Position numbers and translations under genes: made by a program | The notes under the pieces: generated by a model | Seen by the model: only the letters and a program-made list of their open reading frames with translations | Told to the model about the DNA's origin: nothing | The model's database searches: none | Shown here: one piece after another, positions 23,887-35,100 of the stretch | How positions within the stretch are numbered: the first letter of the stretch is position 1 | How the letters are laid out: each line of letters starts with the position of its first letter | DNA from: Larus michahellis | Lineage: Eukaryota; Chordata; Aves; Charadriiformes; Laridae | Direction: 5' to 3' | NCBI RefSeq assembly: GCF_964199755.1 | Contig: NC_133906.1 | Location: forward strand, 19,467,419-19,531,418 | DNA: 64,000 nt

Positions 23887-23910
23887 GTCATTAAGAGAGG
23901 AGGGTCATTA
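23887..23910 (+). repeat. Two GTCATTA copies 17 bp apart
   Basis: GTCATTA occurs at 23887-23893 and again at 23904-23910, with purine-rich GAGAG sequence between, just before the G-quadruplex cluster. It is a small direct repeat, either a local duplication or a paired site. Confidence 0.35.
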
Positions 23911-23925
23911 GTGGGGAGTGAACGG

Positions 23926-23975
23926 GGAGGCGGGGGGGGGCGGGAGGGGAGAACGGGGGGGAGCGGGGCGGGGCC
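23926..23975 (+). promoter_or_regulatory. G-quadruplex-prone G-run cluster in the promoter
   Basis: At least six runs of three or more G lie within 50 bp on the plus strand, including a 9-G run at 23932-23940, runs at 23942-23944, 23946-23949 and 23955-23961, and the GC box at 23965-23973. This meets the usual G4 pattern of four G3+ runs with short loops several times over. Such clusters are common just upstream of CpG-island start sites. Confidence 0.6.
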
Positions 23976-24120
23976 GCCCTCCGGCGGCGGTGGGCGTGTC
24001 CGTCGGAGGCCCCGCCTCCCCCCGCGCGAGGAGCGGAGCGGAAGTGCCGGAGTTGCCGCCCGCCGCTGCCGCCGCGCGCGCGGGGGAAAGTTGGGTCCCT
24101 CAGGGCGGCGGCGGGGGCGG
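23960..24120 (+). promoter_or_regulatory. GALNT10: TATA-less core promoter with GC boxes, KLF-like and ETS-like sites
   Basis: A perfect Sp1-type GC box GGGGCGGGGC lies at 23965-23974. A KLF-like GTGGGCGTGTC follows at 23990-24000 and a reverse GC box CCCGCCTC at 24011-24018. An ETS/GABP-like GCGGAAGTG is at 24038-24046. No TATA box occurs in the 250 bp before the ATG. Transcription probably starts around 24,000-24,120, giving a short GC-rich 5' UTR, but the exact start cannot be read from sequence. The motif matches are direct observations; factor binding is inference. Confidence 0.6.
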
Positions 24121-24179
24121 CCGGGCCGGGCCGCGCTCCCCCCTTCCCTTCCGTCTCCTCCTCCCCGGCGGCGGCTCCG
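24047..24179 (+). other. GALNT10: GALNT10 5' UTR (approximate 5' limit)
   Basis: This is the GC-rich leader between the ETS-like site and the initiator ATG. It holds a (GC)n run at about 24,073-24,083 and no ATG, so no ATG-initiated upstream frame precedes the coding start. The 5' end is unknown; 24047 is only a plausible limit. Confidence 0.5.
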
Positions 24180-24362
24180 ATGCGGCGGAAGCAGAAGCGG
24201 CTGCTGCAGGCGGTGGGGCTGGCGCTGGCCGCCCTCGTCTTCTTGCCCAACGTGGGGCTCTGGTCCCTCTACCGCGAGCGGCAGCTGGAGGGCGGCGGGG
24301 CGGCCGGCGGGGAGGGGGCCGCCGCCGCGGGGCCGCCGGGGGCAGCGGCCGGCGAAGCGCCG
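24180..24362 (+). CDS. GALNT10: GALNT10 exon 1, coding part (N-terminus only)
   Basis: The product is polypeptide N-acetylgalactosaminyltransferase 10, a Golgi type II membrane enzyme that moves GalNAc from UDP-GalNAc to Ser/Thr residues in mucin-type O-glycosylation, preferring already glycosylated peptides. Only the first 61 codons are here. Residues 1-7 (MRRKQKR) are the basic cytosolic tail. Residues about 8-30 (starting LLQAVGLALA) form the signal-anchor, and the LPNVGLW...LYRERQ segment closely matches my recollection of mammalian GALNT10. Residues 36-61 are a Gly/Ala-rich start of the luminal stem, which varies between species. The frame runs past 24362, but CG|GTGAGT at 24361-24368 is a strong splice donor and the following residues lose all family likeness, so the exon ends there in phase 0. 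The start is the first ATG after the promoter; I saw no ATG from about 23,860 to 24,179. The Kozak context is weak (C at -3, C at +4). Glycosyltransferase and ricin-type lectin exons are outside the window. Confidence 0.93.
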
Positions 24363-24368
24363 GTGAGT
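24361..24368 (+). other. GALNT10: Splice donor of GALNT10 exon 1
   Basis: CG|GTGAGT fits the vertebrate 5' splice-site consensus at every intronic position from +1 to +6. It sits where the protein stops looking like a GALNT10 stem and it leaves phase 0. The intron after it is rich in G-runs, which commonly help donor recognition in GC-rich first introns. Confidence 0.85.
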
Positions 24369-27300
24369 GGCGGTGGGGTGGAGGGTGAGCGGCCCCCCGT
24401 GTGCGTGGGGGGGAGGCGGCCTGAGGGGGGCTGCCGTGGGAGCGGGGGCGGCCGCCTTCCCCTGAGGGGGGCAGCGGGAGGGTTCGTGTGGGGATGGGTG
24501 CGCTCGTTTGCCCTGTCACCGGAGAGACGCCTCGGCGGTGGCTGGGGAGGGGGGCGAGAAGCAGCTGCCGCCCCTTGTAGAGGAGGTGAGGCAGGGGAGT
24601 GTGTGTGGGTCTCCCCCCATAGCCTTCCCCTGAGGAAGGAGCTGCTTTTCTGCAGCCTGTGCCTGGGTTGGTGGGGGAACGCGAGTACTTTCTTGGCAGT
24701 TGGCAAATGCAGGGACCGAAGGGTCTGCTCGCCTTTTTTTGGCTGAGCTCGGTAAGGGAATAAAGCGAGGTCTTTCCCCGTTGCTCCAAGGAGTAAGGAA
24801 GGAGAGCTTGTCCCATCCATGCAAAGTAAAGGACAGTAATTCTGTCACCAAGGGTGCACCTTCCGTGCCATTTCTCTTTACCTGCTTCAGAAAGGTGTGA
24901 GGAACGAACGTCACCCATTACCTCTGGGTCCCTGCAGAGCTTAAGGCAAGGGCTAGCGGAAAGTACCAGGTGGAGCCTGAAGATGATGCCTGTGTACTGA
25001 TCCTCCTGCGGGAAAAGAGGAGCGGATAACTCTTCCCGAGAGAGGCAGAGGATGCCTGCTGGATACGTGGCCTGACGATATTGCAGCACATGACCGCATT
25101 CCTTTCTTGTCCCACTGGTGTAGTAGTAAATTTAACAGACAAACCCTTCTGCTTAGAGTGCGAGACAGGAAGGCTAGATCACCCAAATTAGACGTTTGGA
25201 AGCTCAGTTTAGCTGCGTTTACTTTTGGCTACGTAATTGCTTTATCCCCTTATGGGTTTGGCTTTGTACCATTAAGAATGATTGGGACTTGAAAGCTTGA
25301 AATGTCAGTGTGTAACTATCAGTTCAGCTGCCACTCTACAAGGCTCTGCTTGTTCAAAACCACTTAAAACTCTTAATTGTCTAAATCTTTCCCCCCTTGT
25401 AGAAGGAAGGGAACCTACTGTGGCAATTTCTGCTCTGAGGGAGAGAAAGCCCGTCAAAAAGAGGTGTAGTCAAACTGAGGTTGAGCTCTTCCTTCCCAGA
25501 AGAAATGTTGTGGGTTTGGCTTTTTTTGTCAAATTCAAGCATTTAGTGTTAGTCTATGTATAACCATGATTATATCCTTGTAATATCCCGTATTGGTAGG
25601 GAAAGGGGTCAGCTCTTACCTGCTGTAACACAGATTTGTAGCAGATTGTGAAACCTGCACAGAAATCTCTTTAACATACACAGTCATCATTATGTGCCTG
25701 AAGTTCCTGATGTTACTGCCTTATGCTTGCATTTCTGTTGGATGCAGAGAATCTATTTTGTATGAGTGATAAAAATGAACCCTGTAGTCCACTGTTAAAT
25801 AGCTTCACATGGTATGGTGTTATGGTGAAATGAAGACCATTGTAAAATCGTGTGTCTTACAGAGGTTATGAGGAGGAAGTTGGTAATTAGTCTTAGGAGG
25901 CTTCAAGGTTTGAGGTAGCAGCTAATTGTGGTTAAATCTGTACGGACTGAAAAACCAGTGAGAAGCTGACTTTTTATTTTTGGTCTTCCAAAATTGTCCT
26001 TGTACTGTGGGCTTTGAGTAGCTGTAAGCCAGGCAGTTCTTACGGCGCAGTACATCACTGCTGGTTTCTGTGTATATTCAGTGTTCTCAGTATTTAGATA
26101 TCCCCATGTTGGACAGAATGTTGACTCCCACTTTTCATGTCTGTTTAAAGTATGTCAGCTGTCAGTAAATTGAGATCTGCTTTTGTTTTGATGGTGTGTT
26201 GAGCTGGGCAGGAAATTTCTGTGCAGCTTACAGGAGAATTCTCAATAAAACCTCTCTGCACTTGTGTAAATTAGAGTTACTGGGTTTTAGGCTGAAGGCT
26301 TCATCTTCCAGTCTAATTAAGGTGGAATTATGGGCTGCAGTGGGTCTGTGAGTGAAGATATACTTGTATCATATGCCCATTTTTTTGAAGGATTGGGTCC
26401 TAAAAAGATAGCTCCTGTTACACTGAGCAAGGAAAAACATCCTAAAGGACAACTGGCTGTCTTGGTAAAAATAATTTCAGGTGAAGCAGAATAAAGACAA
26501 ACCAAATGTTTGGGTTTTTTACTGTTGTTGTAGAGTTATCTGCCAGCTGACTGCAGAGAGTTTCAGTGGTTACAGCCCCTCTTCCTTGGTCCTGAAATGC
26601 ATTCATGGTTTTTGTACTACTAATCAACTTCCAGCTTGTAAATGAATATGCTGTTTGTCTGCTTGTTCATGAAGCCATTCGGTAGAGCTGACTTCTTAAT
26701 ACCAAAACTCTAGATGATAGGAGGCTATATAATAAAAAATGATATTCATAGCAGTCAGAAAAGATTTTCTTCTGTTTCTGGCATTAATTTGCCTTTTTGT
26801 GCGGGCTAGTCTTTGAATTGAGGACGTTTCTGATGTGATACAGAATTGAGCTTTTCAATGAAATCTCTGTCCAGGCTCATTCTTTCTCTTTAAATGGTGT
26901 CTGCTGTTTCAATCAGTAATTTTATCTTTCAGAGTAAGAGCAAAAGGGGGGGAAAGGTTTTAAGAAACAGCTGAATTAAAGCTATAAGGCAATTCCTAGC
27001 ATGTAGAGTTGTGATGCTAAAATTTTGAAGTTTAAAACCTGCGAGGAGTTTGTTTTGTTGTCTGTCTACTGCTACATGGTACCTTCAAAATGGCAATATA
27101 TCAGTGTAGGTGATTTTGCCTTATTGAATCTTTCTAGTGCCTGAAACAAATGTGTCAGAAAATTAAGCAATTGGAAGCCATGTAAATATATTCTAGGAAA
27201 GATTATGCTAAACGGTTTCTGCAGAAGTGCCTAGGCAGCTAATTGCTTCTGTATTTACATGTTCAGGGGAAACATTATGGTGACTGAAAATAATGTATTG

Positions 27301-28565
27301 CTTTAATAAGGTGGATTGGGTCTGTGTTCTTTCCTGCTGCCTTTGGGTTTGCTCTTCCGCAGCTCTGTTGGGTGCTTCTTGCTCTGCAGAGAAGGGATGG
27401 CCTTAAGTCATCAAGGTCTTGGCCTCAAGGTCGTGCTGCAGATCTCTTTAGAAAAGCTGATGCATTGAGTTACTCTTCACTACAGCTGCATGCTCAGAAG
27501 TGTCCTTTATCATTGTGTATGTGCAGTTGCTCAGCAGATGATATGAACTAGGAAGTCTTTTTTTTATGGTGTGTGTAACAGGTTTGGCTAGCGTCGTGGC
27601 TTTAAATGGGGGCGATGGTATCGAGGTACTAAAGTGTTTCTGCTGACAACAAAAGTATTAGCTTAGAAGCTTCTTAGACTTCATGATTGTACTTTTTTGC
27701 TCACCAGTATGTGCGTGTTAGTATGCTCATGTAATGCAGATTGACTTTTGTATCTTTTTCCTTTTTCTTAACAAGTATTCAGTAGGTAAAAACATATGAT
27801 CACTAGATGAGAGAAAAAGAAGAGAAATGCAGCTATTCCTTTTGTCTTGTGAATCTCTGCTGTCTGCCTCAAAGGCTGTTGGACGTCCTCAGCTGAAATG
27901 TCTTAACTGATTTGTAGTCCTGCAGTATGCAAAACACAGATGAGTTAGTTTGTGGACTAGTGGTCTATGTTTGGGCTAATGCAAGTGTTTACGTGGCTTC
28001 TAATGCTCTGCAGAGATACCACTCTGGTCAGGCTGGAGATCCGCACTCTGTGTGGTGCCTGTTGTTGTGCGAATGTGACATTTCAACTCGGAGAGATACT
28101 AAGCTTGAACATCTCTTTCTTTGAATTGCTGGCTAAAAGCATTGTAGCAAATTAGCTGCCTTTCATTACATGTGTTTTTATCTGATACGATGCATGCTTT
28201 ATGGAGTCACCCTGTAGCTTGTTGTAGTAGTAATTTGTGCTCTATAAATTCACTCATGAGCATGATGGAAGTATATAAATCACATAGGTGATTGTGTGGT
28301 GCCCTCTGCTGCCAGCTGACTGAAGTGGGATGTACCTGCCTGCTGGTAGGTTGTGAATGAGAAAACAACTGCAAACTTGTGATTGAAAAATGGTTTGCAG
28401 GAGTGATCCTCTTGGAAATTTTGGGGTTGTAAACTTTGCCTTTAGTGCAATTAAGCTTAAAGCTTCCAGCCAGTATTGCTGAAAATGTAGCCCTGATGGG
28501 GAGCTGAGTGGGGAGCGATGCTGTGCTGCCTTCCAGACTGCAGCTGCTGCTTGTGTCCTCCTCAG

Positions 28566-28766
28566 CAGACGAAGATGATCGGCTTTGCTATTCTGACCTG
28601 GGGGCAGCTATGAAGCTGTCAAGGATTGTCAGCTTCACGTTGCGGCTGGCAAAAGCTAATAAGGAAGAGGGTGGTTTAGCAGACTCTGTGCTGCCAAGGC
28701 TGAGAAGGGAGGAGAAGGGCTTGGGAAAAGTGAGAGGAAAATCTTTCTGCTCTCTGCCAGCCAGAG
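28566..28766 (+). other. Exon-like block in intron 1 (unproven)
   Basis: A TGTGTCCTCCTCAG acceptor-like sequence ends at 28565, and CCAGAG|GTAAAT gives a donor-like end at 28766, framing 201 bp. One plus-strand frame is open throughout (28508-28774) with a charged, non-repetitive product I do not recognise. In the phase left by GALNT10 exon 1 it would meet TGA after 15 codons, so inclusion would truncate the protein. Splice-site look-alikes are common, so this is weak. Confidence 0.15.
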
Positions 28767-31188
28767 GTAAATAGAACAACTGACTTACCGTACTTGCTAG
28801 GCAGATTTCTTCAGCAGTTAGACTGGTTGTGCCCTAGACCTTCCTACTGCTGTTGAACTTTGGGGCCTGGCTCCTCACAGACCTCTTAGAGACTGCAGTG
28901 TTGGCAGTTGTATTTGCTAGTCACTCATCTGCTGATATAAAAGCAAATTTTATTTTGGTTAGCAAAGTGTAAAACAACTGGTGTCTAAGGACTGAAGTGC
29001 AAATGCTGGAGCTGAACAAGCCTGTTTTAAAGTAAGGGTGACGAATTACCAGTGTGGGCTACTCTAAAGTTGGTCAGTGCCCTTGTGAAATAAGCAGCTT
29101 TTCCTTGACTAGGTAAGTGTGGACCTCACTTCTGATTAGCAAAGTGAGCTGTAATGAACATGAAGTGGCTAAACAATCTCACAGCTGTGAAGTGCAAAGT
29201 AAATTTTGGAAAAGATGTTTATTAAGGAACTGGAGCTTTCAGTGGTCTTCACTCAGGACCTCATTATTCCTTCTGGTGATCTTTACTGTAACAGCAACAC
29301 AGAGCTGAATGAACAAATAGGCTGTATTCTAGGTCTCCCGTGCTGTGTGAAAATAAAAGGTTTATTATACTTGCTCTTCTTTAGGGGTGGTTATCTCTAT
29401 CGTGGAGCAGGTGCTCCTGTTATCGGACAAGTGGTTCTGTGTTTCTCCATTCAAACATGCTCCATATGCAGTTCTTAATAGCTGCAATGGTTACCTTTCT
29501 TCATGGAAGGAAGACTTCAGGGGGAAAACTTCTTGGCTCCTGGCATCTGGACTACTTCTTAGGTCACTGGTGAAAACTGCAACCATACAGTGATCTCCAG
29601 AGCTGTGTGTTTTTCCTGTATGAATATGGATCAAATCATGAGAGACAGCAAGACTTAGAGTAACTATAGTTACAAATTTTGTGGCAGATAACTGCCATCG
29701 TTTGACTAAAGCCACTGATAAACTAATGGCAAGTTTCCTACCACCAGTGAGGACCGTAGGCAGAAAAACGCTATCAACCAGACTTTCAGTTCTATGGTAT
29801 CATCTTCTACTCCCTGTTTAAATACAGTTACAGACGTCACTATAAAAAGATAAAGAACTGCAGTTAATCTTCCTGTCACTCTTGTATTTGCTTCCCTGTG
29901 GAGCGAACTGTAACCTTACTTACATTGCGTAAGAACAGACTGTCTAACAAACTTTGAGGATGTTGTTATCCAGGTGTAAAAGCAATCCGCGTGCTGCTCC
30001 TGTTTCTTTGCAATCTTTTCCCATACCAGGCGACACAGGTACATAGTCTTCAGCTTCCTTATGGAAAGTAAAGAGCTGATAGGGTGCGTCAGGAGTTTGT
30101 AGGAGGTATTCCACTGTGTGCTTGAAATATCACTAGGAAAAAAAAATCGTGCTGCAGAAATTTGTTTTGATCCACTATGAAAGCAGGTGTTTCAACCTGC
30201 TAGCTTGGTATCCTGTTGACTTTAGCAGAGCTGCTGTTGGCAGTCTTTTATGGAGTGCACCTCAACTGGAGTGCAGTGTGCTGAGTTTCACGGTACTTCA
30301 GGATGGTGTAAATGCTTATTTAAACAAAGCTGCAGTGATATTTACCATCAGAGGACTCTGTCTCTCTCTAGTGTCCATCATGCTTCAGTGTTCCATCCTG
30401 TTAACTCTGTAGAGTAACATCTAAGTTACGCCACTTTAAATTGTTTGATAGTAGCATGAGTAATGTATGATACTGCGTAGACAGAAGGAGAGAGGTGGCT
30501 TCAGTGAGTCTGTCCATGTGAAATCTTTTAATAGTAACGGGTACTCTTGGGTTAAATGCCATGAGTGTATGTGTAGATTCTTTTCTGGATCACCTTTGCT
30601 AGAAAACAGGGAAGGAATTTCCCTGTAGCTGAATGGACTAAAACCGGGCTATTCTGAGGGGATATACTGTGATGGCAAGCAGACACTAATGACTGTTTAA
30701 ATAATCATTCATTTGAATATTATTTAAATGTTACTTCAATCAGACTAAGGTAGATTGGGTTAAAGCTGAATAGTTACTTTTTGTTAATTTTGTATCTGTC
30801 TGTTCCTATTCTGGAATCAAATCAGGAATAGCCTTTCTACCTTACATTTGCTCTTTGTCTTAACATGAGCTAATGTCCCTAGACAGAATGGTTTTAGTCA
30901 GTCCTAGTGCAGTTTGACCACCCACTTATTCCTTCTAGATACAGCCTGGACTGGGATTCATGTGTTCCTAGAGAGAAGTATAAAAGACATTCTGATTTGA
31001 CTTCAGGTCCCAGATTGTTTGCAAAACCGATAGCTGTCAGTGGGGAATTTTTAGCAGTTAACAGAAAGTGTGAATCTGTTTATCAGATTTCACAGACTCC
31101 TGAGCGAATCCTGATGCTCGAATCACTTTCTGGAGTATAAGAGCATGATGCTTTATTTCCAAATCCAGGGATAATAGCCGCTGGAAAG

Positions 31189-31200
31189 CCCCCCCCCCCC
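31189..31200 (+). repeat. Poly(C) run (C12)
   Basis: Twelve consecutive C in AT-rich intron DNA. Confidence 0.95.
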
Positions 31201-32165
31201 GCTTTCTAATTTTGCATTTTGTGTTACCCAGGCTAGATGATGGATAGGTAACAAGGAAGGGAGTGTTTATCTACGCAGCTTTGTTAAGAATATAAGCAGT
31301 ACTGGATATCAAATTATGGCTGACTTGTCAGACTGTGCTTCTTTTGTTGGATTTAAAGGGTCTGGCAAATGATTGGAGAAAACTCCAGATAAGTAAATCA
31401 ATATGTAGCATGATAAGCTGCCAGGCAGCCCTCCTTTTCAAATGCCTGGACAGAAGTGTAACTTCTACTGTGTCTGAGATATGCTGGTAGCTCTGCATCC
31501 AAAGTCCTGTGCAGCCCCTAAAATATAAGGAATATGTCACTTGACATGTCTCCTTATTGTTCATAAACTCGATAAAGCTCTAAATCGCAGCTTCAGAGAA
31601 GGGAGATCTACCATTTCTTGGTCCTTAAGTTTGTTTTTCTTTCTAAATAATTAGGTCTTTTCTCTGCCCTTTTGCAGATCCTCAGTTTTCTCTAATCTTA
31701 GCCCCAGGGTTAAAAAAGAGCTCTCTAGAGCATATATCTATAATTAAGGCTTTTTAACCACACTTACAGTGGAGTATAAGCAGTGCTCTGGTGTTGCTGA
31801 TACCCAGGGAAGAAGTTTCCTTCAGTAGAAAAGCTGTTGATTTTATTATAACTGAACTCTGTTATCCCAGTCATGGAGTTCCCTCTGATACTGCTTCATG
31901 CCTTCCCATTTCGATAAGTTATCCTTCTAAGGTTGATGACCGTTAATGGCATATCTTCTGTAGCTCACAAGGATAAAAATATTTTATTTATTCTGCTGGC
32001 CATTTTCTTGGAAACAGGCCGCCAGCTATAACAAGTAGCGTCCTTCATGAATATGTTCAGAAAGCTTGAGGTAATGTCGTCATCCAGCTAATTTCTAAAG
32101 TCTGTCTTCTTTAGGTCTCACTGCAACTCTGTCCAGGTATCTGAACTAAAACACAGCTTTCGTTA

Positions 32166-32193
32166 ACTGTACCAACTGTACCAATGGTTGGTA
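32166..32193. repeat. ACTGTACCA tandem pair overlapping an inverted repeat
   Basis: ACTGTACCA is repeated head to tail at 32166-32174 and 32175-32183. TACCAA-TGG-TTGGTA forms a perfect hairpin at 32179-32193. Confidence 0.7.
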
Positions 32194-35100
32194 GCGTTCA
32201 TCAGACTTTTCTCTTTTGGAGGTCATGATATAAACACATGTTGCCACCAATGTGAGTCAGGGCTGAAATTCCTCACTTAGTCTTAGTGCTCTTGGAGGTC
32301 TGACAACTACAGTGGACAAGAACATGCTTAGAGGCAATTACTAAACAGTAGCTGATGGCTTAAAACTTACACGCTACAAAACTTGGTTTACCTTGGATAT
32401 TACTATATCTTTTGCTTCTCTGTACTACTGATTCAAATAATAATCAGTTTAAACATATTAAGGGTTTAAAATGGAAACTCTATTTTAAGTGAGTTGGGGT
32501 AATTCCTGTAGGTATTATGATTCTTTCCTTGGCCAGAAATAGAAAGCAAAGGAAAGGGAGGAGGATGGAATCGACGAAGGCTTGACTGTGTAGCACCACC
32601 CAGCCTGGTGGAGAAGTTCACTCTTAATCTTTATTTGGTGATTCTGTCTTCCAGTCTCAACTTCTTATTATTTTTTCAGCTGTAATATTTTTTCTTCTCA
32701 ATTAGCAGAACGTAGCAGAAAGCAACTTCTAAAAAAGCGTCTTTCAAAAAGTGAATGCTGGCATCCTTCACTGTTAAGCTGAGCATTGCCTCTGCAGCGA
32801 GGTAACTAATTTCTGTTTAAAAGTGTCTCCCCTCAGCACTAATATGTACATCTCACATGTATGTCATGTGTAGCTGATGTGGTAGTGACCTGACACACTT
32901 CCTTGATGTAGCTTTCGAATAGAGAATGTGACCCATTCTGTGTGGTCGTGGTTCATAAGTTGGCTGCTAAAGTCAAACTTCCAAAAGGCATTTCAGAGTG
33001 GTTTTTTTTTTTAAATGCATAGAAACTGCAGCTGTTTACTGAAATAATGACCAAGGGGTTAAATTTCAAATTTTGAAGGGTGGCTTTCCAGGTACCAATA
33101 TTTGAACTTGTGTCTTAAACTTGGATGTCTTTAAATGAACTCTGTCTTCCTGCTGTAGAGCTATTTGGTAATAAAGGATTTGTAGAAAAACAGTAAATCA
33201 GTCTGTCCTCCTGCAAGAACTTTCTGGATGCATGAAATCTTTCTTCTTGTTTGACTACTCTCCCTTTCCAAAAATCTGATGAGAATGACATTTTGCCTTT
33301 GGTAGTCAAAGTCTTGTGATGTTTTAGGGCTTTATCAAATCTTATCTGGAAACACTGTCAGCTGTCACTCCTACATGCAGAGCTGTTTTGCTTCGGCCCT
33401 CTTGAACAACTGTTTTTACAAGATTAAGTTGTTATGAAAAGTTCTGCTCTGCTTGATCTCTAAAGCCTAAAATCCTTTGCTTGCAGTTAAGTGTGCAAGC
33501 TAAGGTGACTTTTCAAAGAAAAGTCATCTTGTTCTCCATGTTCACTGATGATTATTCAGAAGATCTAACATTTAAAACCTCCAATAGCCACTCTTGTTTT
33601 TTCTCAGTGGAAGATCGTATAGGCTTTTCTTTGTATAAATTACCTTTACTTGTGTTCAAATTCAGTTGGGAAGTTACTTTTACCTAGTTCATGACACTAG
33701 CAAGACAACAATTTTTCTCCGTGATGGAAAAGAGGTAGTGTTGTTTTTTTTTTTTTCTTTCTTGAGCTTGCCTGGCATTTCTCAGTCTTCAGATGAAGTC
33801 CAAAGAAGAAATGTTCACAGGGACTAGTAAGCATGAGCTGTTGCTTAATAAATAAAACAGGTGAAATAGAGTTTGAGTGTTCTTAATGTTTAGACCAAAG
33901 TTTTCAAAGATGTCTTAGAATGTGATGTTCCTTTGAAAAATAAGACTCTTAGTGACTTTGATCTAGGGTATGATACAAAAATAACCCCATAACCAGGTCT
34001 GGCATTCCATAAGATATTTTTTTTCTCTTTTTTATATTATTATTTTTAAAAGAGTGAGCAGCTCCTTCACTTCTGCTCAGACTGACTTTAATCTTAACTC
34101 TGCTTCCTTGGAAGTGGCTCTCTTTAGAGACTGTACTTTGAGCTCATATAAATAAAAGCAAAATAAGTTCCCCCACTAAAGAAAATCAGAACCCCAAAAG
34201 CTGGATAAATACAAACATAACTATGTTGTAAAAGGCTTCAGTTAGGCAAGTAAGTTATTTTCTGTAATATTACAGAAGGTCACTTAAATTTAGCCTGACT
34301 GTCAGTTCACGTTAGCCACTACTAACAGGATTATTCTGGATCTCAAAAATAAGTGAACCCTGTGATTATCTTCTGTCTTCTCATTTATCTTCCAGGTGGC
34401 CTGTTGCCAGGGTTTAGTGTGTGATAGCCAAGTAATAAGGAATAACCCTCTTTTTCCACTCCTGTGTATGTTAGTTTTGCTGATCCACCAAATACACTCT
34501 GGACTGCCACTTCTCTCTGATTCTCAGGCTGCGACTTACTGTGTTGGAAATATCCAAAACTCCTATTGATGTTTTGCTGTTGCATGCTGCTGCCTCATTA
34601 TTACTTTTTTTGTGGCTGTTTTGGAATGTGATTCAAGGTACTAGTTTAGCCTGGAGGGGGGAAAAAAATCTCCCTTCAGAAAACCAACATCTGTTCACAG
34701 GTCTTCTTCACAGCAGGTCTTGTTCATATTGGTACAATTAAAGTGTTTGGAATGAGACTCCTCAAAATTATTTTGCTTGCCTAATTCTGAGGTCGTGGAA
34801 GTAAGCTGCAAAAAAATCTGCAAAGTATTGGAAGACCTGGGGTTTTGATATAGAAAGTAGCAGACGTGTATTTGGACAGACATACGGAGACCGGAGGACT
34901 ATCCAAGTTATCATTGTTTCCATCTTCCTGCTGGTTGCTGCTGATTTTTTTTGAAATGTGGGGGTTTTTCCCCATTCTGCCCCAGATTGTTCCTGGTCTT
35001 CAGAAGTGGGTTGTGTGCTCTGCAAACAGGGATGTGGAAGATTGGAAAAGGTTCTATTTGTGTTGTCCTTGATTTTGATTGCTGCAGAGTATCTGTGTAT

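Larger units (their letters stand above)
23440..24560. promoter_or_regulatory. GALNT10: CpG island covering the GALNT10 promoter and exon 1
   Basis: CpG density and GC content rise sharply here against both flanks, peaking at about 23,930-24,360, where CG dinucleotides come every few bases. The island covers the proximal promoter, 5' UTR, exon 1 and the start of intron 1. This is the usual architecture of a broadly expressed vertebrate gene with dispersed start sites. The boundaries are my visual estimate, not a computed observed/expected ratio. Confidence 0.85.

Noticed and set aside
1..24000. Exons of MFAP3 or FAM114A2, expected upstream of GALNT10 in human
   Set aside because: No translated segment resembles either protein, so they probably lie further upstream.
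24100..25089. 329-codon minus-strand open frame across GALNT10 exon 1
   Set aside because: It is antisense to the exon and CpG island. Its Pro/Arg/Ala-rich end is what GC-rich DNA gives by chance, and it shows no known domain.
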